Positions 50,687 through 60,173 are shown, counted from the first letter of the stretch. The stretch is 64,000 nucleotides of DNA from DATKMK01 sp035541895 (GCA_035541895.1 DATKMK010000012.1:56200-120199), one strand, 5' to 3'. The notes: generated by a model from the letters alone, not told the origin. Translations and numbers: made by a program.

Positions 50687-51090
50687 TACGAATCCTTCCG
50701 CGGGCGGAACTGGGGTAGGGAGACCCCGTTGTCGAAGTGCTCGATGGAGGCCTGCACCGGCATGCCGATGGTCACGTCTTCGGGATCGACGTCGCGGAGG
50801 TTCGACACGATACGCGTTCCCTCTTCGAGTTGGATCAGCGCCACGATGTAGGTGCCCTCAAACCAAGGCCACTGTGGATGGCGAGGAAGGACGAAGCTGT
50901 AGACCACCCCGCGTCCCGAGGATTCGATCGTGTTCCACTGCAGCGAGTTGCAGCGCGGGCACATCGGCCGCGGCGGGTGGCGCAGGGTCGCGCATGCCGA
51001 GCAGCGTTGGATGAGCAGCTTGCCGTCCTTCAAGGCGTCCCAGAAGAATTTGGTATCAGGCGTCGTCGTTGGAGCCAGGCGGTCGCTCAT
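50686..51090 (-). CDS. DUF35 OB-fold protein with zinc ribbon (ChsH2 C-terminal half)
   Basis: 134 residues. Zinc ribbon in LIQRCSACATLRHPPRPMCP and RCNS (four Cys), then an OB-fold half (GRGVVYSFVLPRHP, GTYIVALIQLEEGTRIV). DUF35 domains bind and stabilise thiolase-fold aldolases and synthases. In mycobacteria it is fused to a MaoC domain in ChsH2; here the two halves are separate genes with a 4-base overlap. Partner: the Ltp2-like protein two genes downstream. Confidence 0.9.
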   Translation of the reverse strand: MSDRLAPTTTPDTKFFWDALKDGKLLIQRCSACATLRHPPRPMCPRCNSLQWNTIESSGRGVVYSFVLPRHPQWPWFEGTYIVALIQLEEGTRIVSNLRDVDPEDVTIGMPVQASIEHFDNGVSLPQFRPRKDS

Positions 51091-51650
51091 TTCAGCAGCT
51101 TCTCCAGATCGGGTTTGAATTTGAGGATGCGGAACATCTGTCGGCCGACGACTTCGTCCTGCTCGTCGCGATAGGTGGTCACCCAGGTGATGAAGTAGCC
51201 GGGGCCGAGTCGCGTCTGCTTCAGGTCAGACACCGACTCGATCACCATCGTCGAGGTGATGACCTCGCCAAGCCGGAGATAGCGCACGATCTCGAACTCC
51301 GAGTTGGTGGCCAGCGTGGCGATGAAGCCTGCTTCGTCGAGCGTTGCGAGCGGGTTGGCGCTGAACTCGACTGGCGAGCCGCCGCGTTCGGCGATGCCGG
51401 AGATCTTCGGCGTCGCCATCGTCCACGTCTGCAACATCAGCGGCGGCGCCACGATGCCGCCGAAGCGCGACGACTTGGCAAATTCCGGATCGGTATAGAC
51501 CGGGTTGTGGTCCTCCAGCGCCGCCACCCAGTGGCGGATCATCGGTTGGTTCACCGGATCGGGCGCGACTGAGGGCGAACCGATCGGCGTTCCGATCACC
51601 GCCCGCATCGCGGCGAGCGCTTTGTCTTCCTGGTGCAAGTCATCGGACAT
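51087..51650 (-). CDS. MaoC-like N-terminal dehydratase domain protein (ChsH2 N-terminal half)
   Basis: 187 residues from ATG 51650; the open frame goes on to 51728, but the strong ribosome site fixes the start. FAS1-like/MaoC N-domain pattern: IRHWVAALEDHNPVYTDPEFA, GGIVAPPLMLQTW and VRYLRLGEVITSTMVIESV. It is of the size and type of the ChsH2 N-terminal part. It probably forms a heterodimer with the small MaoC at 50246 to hydrate an enoyl-CoA. Overlaps the DUF35 gene by 4 bases. Confidence 0.86.
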   Translation of the reverse strand: MSDDLHQEDKALAAMRAVIGTPIGSPSVAPDPVNQPMIRHWVAALEDHNPVYTDPEFAKSSRFGGIVAPPLMLQTWTMATPKISGIAERGGSPVEFSANPLATLDEAGFIATLATNSEFEIVRYLRLGEVITSTMVIESVSDLKQTRLGPGYFITWVTTYRDEQDEVVGRQMFRILKFKPDLEKLLK

Positions 51651-51659
51651 CGTTTCTTC

Positions 51660-51667
51660 ACCTCCTT
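51660..51667 (-). promoter_or_regulatory. strong ribosome binding site, decides MaoC start
   Basis: On the minus strand AAGGAGGT (complement of 51660-51667) lies nine bases before ATG 51650. It rules out the longer in-frame start at 51728 for the MaoC/ChsH2-like gene. Confidence 0.75.
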
Positions 51668-51731
51668 GCAGGAAGTTCCTAGTCAACGGTCGGAAGCTGA
51701 GAAGGGGGTCGCAGGGCGTGCAGCACATCGG

Positions 51732-52949
51732 TCATGGAAAGCAGGTCGCCGGCAATTGGTGGCGGTAGAGCTTCGCCGCGTTCTCGTGCGTGATCTTGCG
51801 GATCCACTCGACGGGCAAACCGCTCAGCATGCGTTCCATCACCATCTGGGTGTGCGGCCAGGTGCCGTCGCCGTGCGGGTAGTCGGACTCCGCGACGACG
51901 TGATCGACGCCGATCTTGTCGAGTGTGGAGATCGTCGACGGATCGTCGATCATGCAAAAGTAGAAGTTGCGGCGCAGCACGTCCGACGGCGAGTTCGTCT
52001 TGTCCGGCCAGCCGCCGCCGTAACCGGAGCGCGCCATGATGTTGTCGAGACGATCGCAGAGCATCGCGACCCAGCCGATGCCGCTTTCGGCGATCGCGAT
52101 CTTGAGATCCGGGTAGCGCGCGGGCCAACCGCTCCACAGCCATTCCGCGCATGTCTCGATTGCCATCGGCCCGAACTTTGTCGCGCCGAGTTCGAGCATC
52201 GGTGCGCCTGCCGGTAGGCTGCCAAAACCCGACGAGCCGACGTGCAGCGAGAGCACGGTTTCGGTTTCGGCGCAGGCGCGCACGATCGGTTCCCAATACG
52301 GATCGAACACCGAAGGCAGATGCTGCTTGTGCGGTTGCTCCGGCAGCGTGACGGCTTTGAATCCACGCTTCGCGTTGCGCCGAATCTCGTCAGCGCCCTT
52401 GTCGGGATCGGCGAGGAAAGTGATGCCGAGCGGAATGATGCGGTCGGGATACGGACGATGCCACTCGTCGTACACCCAGTCGTTCCATGCCTGCACGCAG
52501 GCGACCCCGAGTTGTCGATCTTTTGCCTCAGAGAAGAGCGTGCCGCCGAAGCCAGTGACGCCCGACGGATAGTTGAGCGACGCCCACACGCCGTTGATGT
52601 CCATGTCTTTGATGCGATGCGCCGGATCGAAGCAACCGGGGCGCATCTCGTCGAAACGCGCCGGCTCAACGCGCTGGTCTTCGCGCGCCCGCCCGGCCAC
52701 ACACATGAAGCCGACCTGGAAATAGGGCGTGTCCTCGAATACCCAGACTTGGTACCCCTCCTCGGTCTCGACCACGCGCGGCGCCTGCGCCTCGAAGCGC
52801 CTCGGCAGCCGGCCCTCGAATGTGTGCGGCGGTTCCATCAAGTGATCGTCGACTGAGATCAACGTGTACTTGACCAGCGCCGGTTCCGGATCAGGAAGCA
52901 GCGCCTGGGTTGCACGGCGCTTGATGCCAAGCTTGATGATACGTGCCAT
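51732..52949 (-). CDS. amidohydrolase-2 family metal-dependent hydrolase
   Basis: 405 residues from ATG 52949; the longer frame to 53006 lacks a ribosome site. TLISVDDHLMEPP is the first metal-binding motif (D-x-H pattern), later SLHVGSSGFG, AIAESGIGWVAM and ESDYPHGDGTWPH provide the other ligands. Same superfamily as 37422-38606 but a different branch. It is second in the minus-strand catabolic operon, so it might hydrolyse or decarboxylate an intermediate of that pathway. Confidence 0.86.
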   Translation of the reverse strand: MARIIKLGIKRRATQALLPDPEPALVKYTLISVDDHLMEPPHTFEGRLPRRFEAQAPRVVETEEGYQVWVFEDTPYFQVGFMCVAGRAREDQRVEPARFDEMRPGCFDPAHRIKDMDINGVWASLNYPSGVTGFGGTLFSEAKDRQLGVACVQAWNDWVYDEWHRPYPDRIIPLGITFLADPDKGADEIRRNAKRGFKAVTLPEQPHKQHLPSVFDPYWEPIVRACAETETVLSLHVGSSGFGSLPAGAPMLELGATKFGPMAIETCAEWLWSGWPARYPDLKIAIAESGIGWVAMLCDRLDNIMARSGYGGGWPDKTNSPSDVLRRNFYFCMIDDPSTISTLDKIGVDHVVAESDYPHGDGTWPHTQMVMERMLSGLPVEWIRKITHENAAKLYRHQLPATCFP

Positions 52950-53033
52950 CGGATGTCTTTCTGCGGGAGGCCTTCTACCCCGTCCGCGCGGCGACGCAAA
53001 GAGCACGCGCGATAGGTGAGCCCAGGTGCGACG

Positions 53034-53849
53034 TTACTTTCCCTCGAACTTGGCGGGCCGTTTTTCTCGGCCCGCGGCGAAGCCCTCGACCAGGTCTTCG
53101 GACACAAACCCGACGGCCGCATTGAGTGCCTCGAAGCGCAACGCCTCGTCGAGGCCGCGGTCGGCAAAGAGATCGATGGTGCGCTTGGTCGCCTGAACGG
53201 CGAGCGGCGCGTTCGCTGCGATCTCGGCCGCAAGCTCGCGTGCCTTGGTGAAGAGCGCCTCCGCGGGATGCACTTCCTGTACGAGGCCGAGGCGGAGGGC
53301 GAGGGCTGTATCGAAACGCCGGCTCGTGAGCGTCATCCACTTCGCCCACGAGGGGCCGACCTCTTGCGCCAAACGGAGATCCAGCCCGCAGTCGATGGCC
53401 ACTCCGATCTTCACCTCCGGGCAACCGAACACCGTGCCTTCGGCGGCAAGCCGGATGTCGCCGAGCATGGCGATCTCGAAGCCGGCGCCGAGGCAGTGGC
53501 CGTGCAGCGCCACGATGATCGGCTGTGGAATCGCCTCGATGCCTTGGGTGCGGCGGTGCGAACCGCGATAGCGATGGTAGTAGTTGAGGACTTTCTCCGC
53601 GGGTGAGCGCCCGACGATGCGATCGCGAACGTCGGGCTTCAAATCGATGCCGGCGCAGAACGAGCGTCCCGCGCCGCGGAGCACCACAACACGCACCTCG
53701 CGGTCGGCGGCGATGTTCTCCATCCGCTGCGCGAGCGCCATTCCCATTTCCCAACTCCACGCGTTCAAGCGGTCGGGCCGGTTCAACGTCACGGTCGCGA
53801 TCGGACCGCTGATTTCGAGCAACACGGCGTCGGCAAAATCGTCGGGCAT
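53034..53849 (-). CDS. enoyl-CoA hydratase/isomerase (crotonase)
   Basis: 271 residues from ATG 53849; an in-frame start 17 residues earlier adds only a low-conservation leader. Crotonase signatures: TVTLNRPDRLNAWSWEM, GAGRSFCAGIDLK (oxyanion Gly) and IVALHGHCLGAGFEIAML. A first catalytic Glu is present as EVKIGVAIDCGLD (CPEVKIG), but the second region lacks the canonical Glu, so an isomerase or thioesterase variant is possible. It is the first gene of the catabolic operon. Confidence 0.9.
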   Translation of the reverse strand: MPDDFADAVLLEISGPIATVTLNRPDRLNAWSWEMGMALAQRMENIAADREVRVVVLRGAGRSFCAGIDLKPDVRDRIVGRSPAEKVLNYYHRYRGSHRRTQGIEAIPQPIIVALHGHCLGAGFEIAMLGDIRLAAEGTVFGCPEVKIGVAIDCGLDLRLAQEVGPSWAKWMTLTSRRFDTALALRLGLVQEVHPAEALFTKARELAAEIAANAPLAVQATKRTIDLFADRGLDEALRFEALNAAVGFVSEDLVEGFAAGREKRPAKFEGK

Positions 53850-53942
53850 AATGGGCTTCCTCCGCTCCGCTGTGTAGGCAACCTCAGGTGAAAAGAGCAA
53901 GCGGCGTTGACTCGCCGGACGGCGAGATGCGACAAGGCGGCC

Positions 53943-54812
53943 ATGGCACTTCCCGAACCTCCTCCGCTCGGCACCGCGATGCTACCACCAGCCACGTTCG
54001 CTGGGCAGGTTGTATTGGTGACCGGCGGGGGCACCGGACTCGGCAAGGCGATGGCGATCGAGTTCGCGCGCTTGGGAGCAGCGGTCGCCATTGCAAGCCG
54101 CGATGAAGGACATCATGCGCGGGGAGTCGCAGCCGTCGAGGCGGTGGGTGGACGGGCGTACGGAGTGACGCTGGACGTACGCCAGCCGGAGGCGATCGCC
54201 GCGGCATTCGATGCGGTCGAAGCGGCGCTCGGCTCAGTCGATGTGCTCGTCAACAACGCGGCGGGTAATTTCCCGGTCGCTGCCGCCGATCTCAGCCCGA
54301 ACGGCTGGCGGTCGGTTGTCGACGTCGTGTTGAATGGTACGTTCGTGTGCTCGCACGAGTTCGCGGCGCGGCGAATCGCAGCCGGGCGGCCCGGTGCGAT
54401 CCTCAACATCGGCGCGACCTACGCCTGGACCGGCGGGCCCGGCGCGGCACACTCGGCGGCCGCCAAGGCCGGCGTCACTAATCTCACCATGACACTTGCG
54501 GTCGAGTGGGCGGAACACGGCATTCGGGTGAACACGCTCGCGCCAGGCATGTTTCCGCACGAGGACATGCCGGCGCATATGACGGCGAATCGACCCGAGG
54601 GGTACGCGGAGGCCGGTCGGACGATTCCGGCGGGGCGCGTCGGACGACTTCACGAACTCGGCTGGGCGGCGACCTACCTCTGTTCGCCGTTCGCGGCATA
54701 TGTCACCGGTCACACCTTCGTGATCGACGGGGCCAATTGGCAACGTCGCGGACTCAAGATGCCGGTGGTAGTTCCGATCAAGGAGCAGCTACCGAAACGA
54801 CCGCCGCGGTGA
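53943..54812 (+). CDS. short-chain dehydrogenase/reductase (2,4-dienoyl-CoA reductase-like)
   Basis: 289 residues from ATG 53943; the open frame begins 12 codons earlier at TTG 53907. NAD(P) motif VTGGGTGLGKAMAI, NNAAGNFPVAAADL and a C-terminal GHTFVIDGANWQRRG. The GGGTGLG and NNAAGNF signatures with no classic YxxxK (AHSAAAKAG holds only the Lys) are those of peroxisomal/bacterial 2,4-dienoyl-CoA reductase-like SDRs. It is divergent from the catabolic operon (94-base gap) and convergent with the P450 gene. Confidence 0.85.
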   Translation: MALPEPPPLGTAMLPPATFAGQVVLVTGGGTGLGKAMAIEFARLGAAVAIASRDEGHHARGVAAVEAVGGRAYGVTLDVRQPEAIAAAFDAVEAALGSVDVLVNNAAGNFPVAAADLSPNGWRSVVDVVLNGTFVCSHEFAARRIAAGRPGAILNIGATYAWTGGPGAAHSAAAKAGVTNLTMTLAVEWAEHGIRVNTLAPGMFPHEDMPAHMTANRPEGYAEAGRTIPAGRVGRLHELGWAATYLCSPFAAYVTGHTFVIDGANWQRRGLKMPVVVPIKEQLPKRPPR

Positions 54813-54849
54813 AACCAGCTGAGTGACCACGACGTGGCGGACGTTGCAC

Positions 54850-56022
54850 TCAGGCGGGCCGCCACACGACTGGGAGTGACTTCACCGAACGCAGGATTCC
54901 TCCCGATGGCGCGGCGGGTCCGGCGATGCGCAACTCGGGCAGCCGTTCGAGGACGACATTAAGCGCGGTCAGGAGCTGGCGTCGGGCGAGGTTGACGCCC
55001 GGGCAGTACTTCGAGCCGAAGCCGAAGGTGAGAATTTCCTTTTCTTCACGTTCGGGAACGAAACGGTCGGGTTCGTCGAACACATCGGGATCGCGATTGG
55101 CCCCGACGAGTGCCGCCAGCACGAGCGAACCCGCCGGCACTTCTTCGCCCCCGATGCGGCCGCCGGCGACGGTGAAGCGCGGCAGCGCCGCCACCGGCGG
55201 CTCCCAGCGCAAGAGCTCATCGACGATGCCGGGGCGGAGCGCGGGGTCTTGCTGCGCGCGCGCGAGGAGCCCGGGCTGTGTGAGGACTGCCCAGAAGAGA
55301 TTGCCCATCGCGTCGGCGGTGGTTGTCGCTCCGACCGCGAACAGCAGGCGCACGTGAGACACGATGTCGTCATCGTTGAGGCGGTGGCCCTTCACCTCAG
55401 TCGCGAGCAGACCTGAGAGAACATCGTTGCCGGAGTTTCGCCGCCGCGCCTCCAGAATGGGAGCGATGACGCGCGTCAGCTCGGCAGATGCGGCCTGCGC
55501 ACCCGCGGGATCGACGGGATAGCTGAGCAGGGCGCGGGCGAGAGCCCGTTGGCGTCGCTCCGATTCAACCGGCAGTCCGAGCTTGCGGCTGATAGCGAGG
55601 TACGGCAACACGTCGGTGAACTCGGCAACGAGGTCTGCGCTCCCACGCGCCGCGAAGCGGTCGACCAACTCGTGCGCGAGTGGAAGCAATGCGTGCTCGA
55701 CAAAGCGTGCCACCGCGCTTGAACGAAACGCCGGGGTCGCGAGCAGACGGTAGAGCTTGTGCGCGTCGCCGTCCATGCTGATGAAGGTCCGGCCGACCAC
55801 CGGCTCTACCTGGTGCACGTAGGTCATGCCGCCGGGAAACCCTTGATCGTCGGCGAGAAAGGCCTTGACGTCGGCGAATCGGACGATCAGGTAGGCGGGC
55901 ATACCGTGAAGACGCGTGCGCGCGCGGCCCGCAGTGTGCCGCGCCGCACGAAAGAGATCGTGCAGCGCGGGGCCGGGCAGGTCAGCGGTAAAGAGATCCA
56001 GGGTGTCTTCAGAAGGCATCAT
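54850..56022 (-). CDS. cytochrome P450
   Basis: 390 residues from the second Met at 56022; the open frame starts 15 residues upstream. Heme-thiolate motif FGFGSKYCPGVNLARR with Cys at about 340, E-x-x-R in DELLRWEPP, and the I-helix LLFAVGATTTADAM. It is a soluble class I bacterial P450 that needs ferredoxin; none is seen here. In the igr operon a P450 (CYP125) hydroxylates the steroid side chain, so proximity to the Ltp2/DUF35/MaoC genes may be meaningful. Minus strand, convergent with the SDR. Confidence 0.93.
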   Translation of the reverse strand: MMPSEDTLDLFTADLPGPALHDLFRAARHTAGRARTRLHGMPAYLIVRFADVKAFLADDQGFPGGMTYVHQVEPVVGRTFISMDGDAHKLYRLLATPAFRSSAVARFVEHALLPLAHELVDRFAARGSADLVAEFTDVLPYLAISRKLGLPVESERRQRALARALLSYPVDPAGAQAASAELTRVIAPILEARRRNSGNDVLSGLLATEVKGHRLNDDDIVSHVRLLFAVGATTTADAMGNLFWAVLTQPGLLARAQQDPALRPGIVDELLRWEPPVAALPRFTVAGGRIGGEEVPAGSLVLAALVGANRDPDVFDEPDRFVPEREEKEILTFGFGSKYCPGVNLARRQLLTALNVVLERLPELRIAGPAAPSGGILRSVKSLPVVWRPA

Positions 56023-56082
56023 TTGCGATGTATGCGGAGGTCTCGCATCCGCGGGCCGGCGAGCCACATTGGACGGTGCCGC

Positions 56083-56964
56083 TCATCCGATGATGTCCGC
56101 GACACGATCGACCTCGTCCGGATCGGCGGTGGTTGGAACCAAGACCACTTCGTCGGTGCCGAGGTCCTCGAGCCTGCGCAGCGCATCTCGCAGGCTTCCT
56201 GCGGAGGTCGTGCGCACGGTCGGGGCGAGAGCGCGGGCGACGTCGCTCCCCATGAAGTTGAGGTAGCGCTGCAAGTAGATGTCGAGCTGCGCGCGCGCCT
56301 TCGGACCGAGCGCGTACCAGAAGCCGGTGGTCAAGCGGGGCGATCGGGCGCGACCAGCTTGGCGCCACGCTTCGCGCGCGGTGTCCCACGCAAATTTCAC
56401 TTCGTCTGCGGAGGGGCCGAAGCTAAATCCGTTCAGGCCGTCGGCCCACCGCGCAGCTCGGTGGATCGACGGCGCGCTTAGCGCGCCCATGAGGATTTCG
56501 GGACCGCCGGGTTGCGCCGGAAGCGGCTCGGCCGATCCGTCGGCACCTTCGACGACGTGCGTGCCCTGCCACACCTGGCGCATGAGCGCGACGCTCGCCT
56601 CCAAACGCGCCAGCTTCCGATTGTCGAACACGGCACCGGCTGCGACGTAGTCGTCGCGTCGCGCCCCGACCCCAACGCCGAGGACGACGCGGCCCGCCGA
56701 CAGGACATCGAGTGTCGCGATGCGCTTGGCCAACAACACCGGAGGATGCAACGGCACGACGACCACGGTTGGAAAAATCCGCACACGTTCGGTCACAGCC
56801 GCGGCTGCCGCGAGGGTGACCAGGATCTCCGGGTTGGGAAAGTTGATGCGCTCGCCCGCGCACAAGCTTGAAAACGGGCCGCGATCGATACGCCGTGCCC
56901 ATTCGAGAATGGTGGCTCGATCCAGGCCCGGGACCATAACGGGAATGTTGAGCCCGATCTGCAT
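56083..56964 (-). CDS. luciferase-like (F420/FMN) monooxygenase
   Basis: 293 residues. The barrel begins MQIGLNIPVMVPGLDRATIL. VRIFPTVVVVPLHPPVLLAKRIATLD and AGRVVLGVGVGARRDDYVAAG are the strong flavin/F420-binding features of the LLM class. The C-terminal part EILMGALSAPSIHRAARWADG carries the alpha-helical insert. The cofactor and substrate cannot be assigned. It lies 61 bases after the P450 gene start on the same strand, so both may belong to one oxidative pathway. Confidence 0.9.
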   Translation of the reverse strand: MQIGLNIPVMVPGLDRATILEWARRIDRGPFSSLCAGERINFPNPEILVTLAAAAAVTERVRIFPTVVVVPLHPPVLLAKRIATLDVLSAGRVVLGVGVGARRDDYVAAGAVFDNRKLARLEASVALMRQVWQGTHVVEGADGSAEPLPAQPGGPEILMGALSAPSIHRAARWADGLNGFSFGPSADEVKFAWDTAREAWRQAGRARSPRLTTGFWYALGPKARAQLDIYLQRYLNFMGSDVARALAPTVRTTSAGSLRDALRRLEDLGTDEVVLVPTTADPDEVDRVADIIG

Positions 56965-57071
56965 CGATTACCTATGAAGTACGCTTCGACCGTGCACCCA
57001 ACGGCTCATCGACGGTTCGGGAGCGCGCCTCGTCATCTCATTTCGAGGCCGCTGAGATATGGCCGGCACTC

Positions 57072-60000
57072 TCATATCTGGCCAGCCATGTGGGCAAATG
57101 CCTCTTCCAATTCCGCAGTGGCCACGGTGCTCTCGAAAACCTCTGGTACTGCGGCGAGGATACGCGCACGCAGTGCGGCCCGAGCTGCGACATCGCTGGC
57201 CAACCGCACGGCGATCTCGACGTAAGCCTCAGGAGTGTCAGCCACACACTCCTCGATGCCTGCGCTGCGCTGCAGCGCCGCGGTGTAGCGACTCCGTGGT
57301 GCCCGACCCGGCAGGGTCACGACTGGGGTCCCGGCGACGAACGCATCGTAGGCGGTATTCGCCCCGCTGAAGTGGACGGTGTCGAGCGCCACGTGCGCAG
57401 ATGCGAGCAGACGCATGTAGTCGTCGGGAGATAGGCGGGGCATGATCACCATCCGCTCGGCAACGTCAGGAAGCGTCTGACGCCAGCGCGCTTCGAGGTG
57501 CTCGGCAAGCAGCGTGGATGCGTCGCCTGCGAACACCGCCACTCCTCGCGGATCGGCGCGTAGAATCCCTCCGAGCAGCGCATCCATGTCCGGATGTACC
57601 TTGCGCAGGTTTTGTGCGCAAAAATAGATGTGTGCGCCGGTCCGCAGGCCGAAGCGCTCGGGCTGATCGGGCCGCGGCAGCGCCGGAGGACGAACACAGA
57701 AGGCGGGCAGATGCGGCAGGCGCACCAATCGCTCGCTGAAGAAATCGTCGGCGCCCACCGGCGCGAGGGATTCGCTGGTCACGTGATAGTCCAGCTCGGG
57801 TGCGGCGCTGGTCTCGGGCCACCCCCAACCGGTGCACTGAATCGGTGCCAGTCGGCAGAAGGGGAGGAAGTAGTTGGTTGCGTCGGTGCCAACCTCCCAG
57901 AAGTAGATCAGATCGAACTCCGCGGTGCGGAGTTGCGTGATCGCCTGATCGAAGCGCGGCGACAGTGGGACGAACTGGGTGTCGCGATTGCGCAGGCTGC
58001 GGTGCATGAGGTCGAGAGCCGCGCGCGGACACGCCACCGTCACACGCCAGCGGCGCCGGTCGAGTCGATCGACGATGCCGCCCATGCAGCGCAGGAACAC
58101 GCCCTCGTGCGTGGCCGTCGCGACGAAGCCCACGTGGCGCACGCCGTCGCGACGGACCCGCGCGAACGGTTCGAGCGGGAAGGAACTCTCGAAGAGGCGC
58201 GCATAGTTTCGTTTCAACTCTAGATTATCGCGTCCTTGATACGCCCAGAGGAACGGTGCTTCAGCGCGACTGGCTTGGACGTCGCGTAGCACCAAGCGCA
58301 GTGGCCGCGCTGCGAACAGATCAACTACGGATGCGGCGTGCGCTCGGTACGCGTCAATCTCGGCCGCGCTCGACCATACGGGAGGGGCCAGCAGTTCACG
58401 ATGCAGCGTCAAAATTGGGTCGTCGCGGATCGCCAGAGCACGCGCGAACGCCTCGCGCGCTCGCAGCACGTCGCCGCGGTGTTCCCAGATGATGCCGACG
58501 TTGAGGTGGGCCTCGGCCAGCTCTGGGTCCAGCCGTCGCGCTTCTTCGAAGTATGGCAGCGCCGCCGCGTCGTTCTGCTGATTCAACAACATCGCGCCAA
58601 GATCGTTGTGCGCGCGCGCCGACGAGGGTTCCACCTTGACGAGTTGCTCGAGGCACTGCCGGCCCTCGCGGTTGCGCCCAGCTTCCCAGTACAGCGCCCC
58701 GAGTTCGCGCAGTGCCGCGGCATGGCCAGGCTCCACCCGCCGCGCGGCCTCCAGGTGGGTAATGGCGCTGTCCAGGTCGCCGCGCTCGCGCAGGATCGCG
58801 GCGAGGTTGGCGTTCGCGCGGGCCGAGTTCGCATCGACCGCGAGCGCGCGCCGGTAACACGCGCTCGCGGCTTCGATGTCGCCGAGGCGATGTTGTGCAG
58901 TTCCCATGTTGACGAGCGCGTTGACGTGAACAGGATCGAGTTGAAGCGCCGCCTCGTAGTGGGCGATCGCCTCGGCGAAGTGCCCCGCCTTGGCGAGGCC
59001 ATTGCCGAGCTGATACTCGGCGCGCGCGGCCTCGACGGCTGAGGCCGCGGCCCGATGGGGTGCCGGCGCCGTCACAGCAGGCGAGATCGAAACGGGATTC
59101 GCGACGTGTAGCGGCTCAAAAGTTGGCGCGGGTGCGCTGTCGATCGTCAGCAGCCGCCGGATCTCGTCAGTCTGGAATCCGAGCGCCATGGGCCGGCGAA
59201 CGCCAGGCAACACGCCAACATCGTAGAGCTCGATCACCACACCCTCGATTTGTAGCCAGTGCGCTACGTTGCCGGTGCGCAGGTCGACGACCCAAAGGCC
59301 GCAGCGCGCCTCGCTGTGCTTTTCCCGCAGGCGGTCGTCCAAGGCCAAGCCGGAGAAGGTTCGCTCTTGGCGCTGTTTCGATAGCCCAACGATTGCGTAG
59401 TCGCCGTGCAGGGCCATGCCCCGCGCGTAACCGGGGCAAAACGCAGCCGGTTCGAAGCGACGCTCCCGGCGGTCGACCCAGCCTAACTCGCCGGCGCCCG
59501 AGTTGAGCACCCACAAGCGGTCGCGATAGACGCGCGGTGAGTGCGGCATTGACAAGGCATCCATAACGATCTCGCCGTCTTCGACATCGACGACGCAGCC
59601 GCCGGAATGGCGACGCTCGCGCCATCCGGCCGCGACGTCGGAGCGGCTGACGGCGGTCACATAAGCGGGCGCGCCCTCAGCCATGGCGAGTCCGTTGAGG
59701 TGGCAACGATCCTCGGGTACCAGACAAGAGATGAACGGCGGCTGCCAGAGCGGGGTGAAGCTGTAGCGCTCACTCACCGCCGCCAGGCAGCTGTAGAGAG
59801 TGTTGACGAAGACGATTCGTCCGGATCGATCCAGAGTCACGTCGTGGGCATCGAGGTCTCCCGTGGTGTGGCTTCGGCGCGGGACGTAGACGCGATCGTA
59901 CCCTTCGTGGACCTCTCCAGGCGGTAGCGCATTGACGAGTTCCCAGATCTGCCAGCGAGTTCCGAGCAGGACATGCTCGCCGTCGGCATGCAGGCCCATT

Positions 60001-60173
60001 GGGCGGTCGAAGTGGCGTTCGAAGATCGAGAGGGCCCCGTCGGGCTTGAGCCCAATCAGGAAGAGGCGGTTGGTTTGATAGGTGGTGAACACCAGGCTGA
60101 TGGCTGCATCGTGGAGCCAGGCGAGAAAGTGACGAGAGACGGTAATCTCCATACTCGGCCGCGACCACATCAT
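57072..60173 (-). CDS. DUF4915-like/TPR/OGT-like (GT41) fusion glycosyltransferase
   Basis: 1033 residues. Residues 1-345 are a six-strand repeat-type domain resembling the DUF4915/TIGR03032 group (HFDRPMGLHADGEHVLLGTR, GYARGMALHGDYAIVGLSK, VIELYDVGVLPGVRRPMA). Residues about 375-600 hold five to six TPR repeats such as HYEAALQLDPVHVNALVNM and YRRALAVDANSARANANLA. Residues about 650-1033 match the C-terminal catalytic half of SPINDLY/O-GlcNAc-transferase-like enzymes (PALPRPDQPERFGLRTGA, HPDMDALLGGILRAD and LDTVHFSGANTAYDAFVAGTP). It would glycosylate Ser/Thr of a protein, or another acceptor, with the first part as a sensor or binding module. It is a single gene, the second Met (60152) is an alternative start. 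Confidence 0.85.
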   Translation of the reverse strand: MMWSRPSMEITVSRHFLAWLHDAAISLVFTTYQTNRLFLIGLKPDGALSIFERHFDRPMGLHADGEHVLLGTRWQIWELVNALPPGEVHEGYDRVYVPRRSHTTGDLDAHDVTLDRSGRIVFVNTLYSCLAAVSERYSFTPLWQPPFISCLVPEDRCHLNGLAMAEGAPAYVTAVSRSDVAAGWRERRHSGGCVVDVEDGEIVMDALSMPHSPRVYRDRLWVLNSGAGELGWVDRRERRFEPAAFCPGYARGMALHGDYAIVGLSKQRQERTFSGLALDDRLREKHSEARCGLWVVDLRTGNVAHWLQIEGVVIELYDVGVLPGVRRPMALGFQTDEIRRLLTIDSAPAPTFEPLHVANPVSISPAVTAPAPHRAAASAVEAARAEYQLGNGLAKAGHFAEAIAHYEAALQLDPVHVNALVNMGTAQHRLGDIEAASACYRRALAVDANSARANANLAAILRERGDLDSAITHLEAARRVEPGHAAALRELGALYWEAGRNREGRQCLEQLVKVEPSSARAHNDLGAMLLNQQNDAAALPYFEEARRLDPELAEAHLNVGIIWEHRGDVLRAREAFARALAIRDDPILTLHRELLAPPVWSSAAEIDAYRAHAASVVDLFAARPLRLVLRDVQASRAEAPFLWAYQGRDNLELKRNYARLFESSFPLEPFARVRRDGVRHVGFVATATHEGVFLRCMGGIVDRLDRRRWRVTVACPRAALDLMHRSLRNRDTQFVPLSPRFDQAITQLRTAEFDLIYFWEVGTDATNYFLPFCRLAPIQCTGWGWPETSAAPELDYHVTSESLAPVGADDFFSERLVRLPHLPAFCVRPPALPRPDQPERFGLRTGAHIYFCAQNLRKVHPDMDALLGGILRADPRGVAVFAGDASTLLAEHLEARWRQTLPDVAERMVIMPRLSPDDYMRLLASAHVALDTVHFSGANTAYDAFVAGTPVVTLPGRAPRSRYTAALQRSAGIEECVADTPEAYVEIAVRLASDVAARAALRARILAAVPEVFESTVATAELEEAFAHMAGQI

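Noticed and set aside
50246..51650. MaoC/DUF35 genes as parts of a single polyketide synthase
   Set aside because: They carry no carrier protein or ketosynthase partner; order and overlaps fit an igr-like aldolase module instead.
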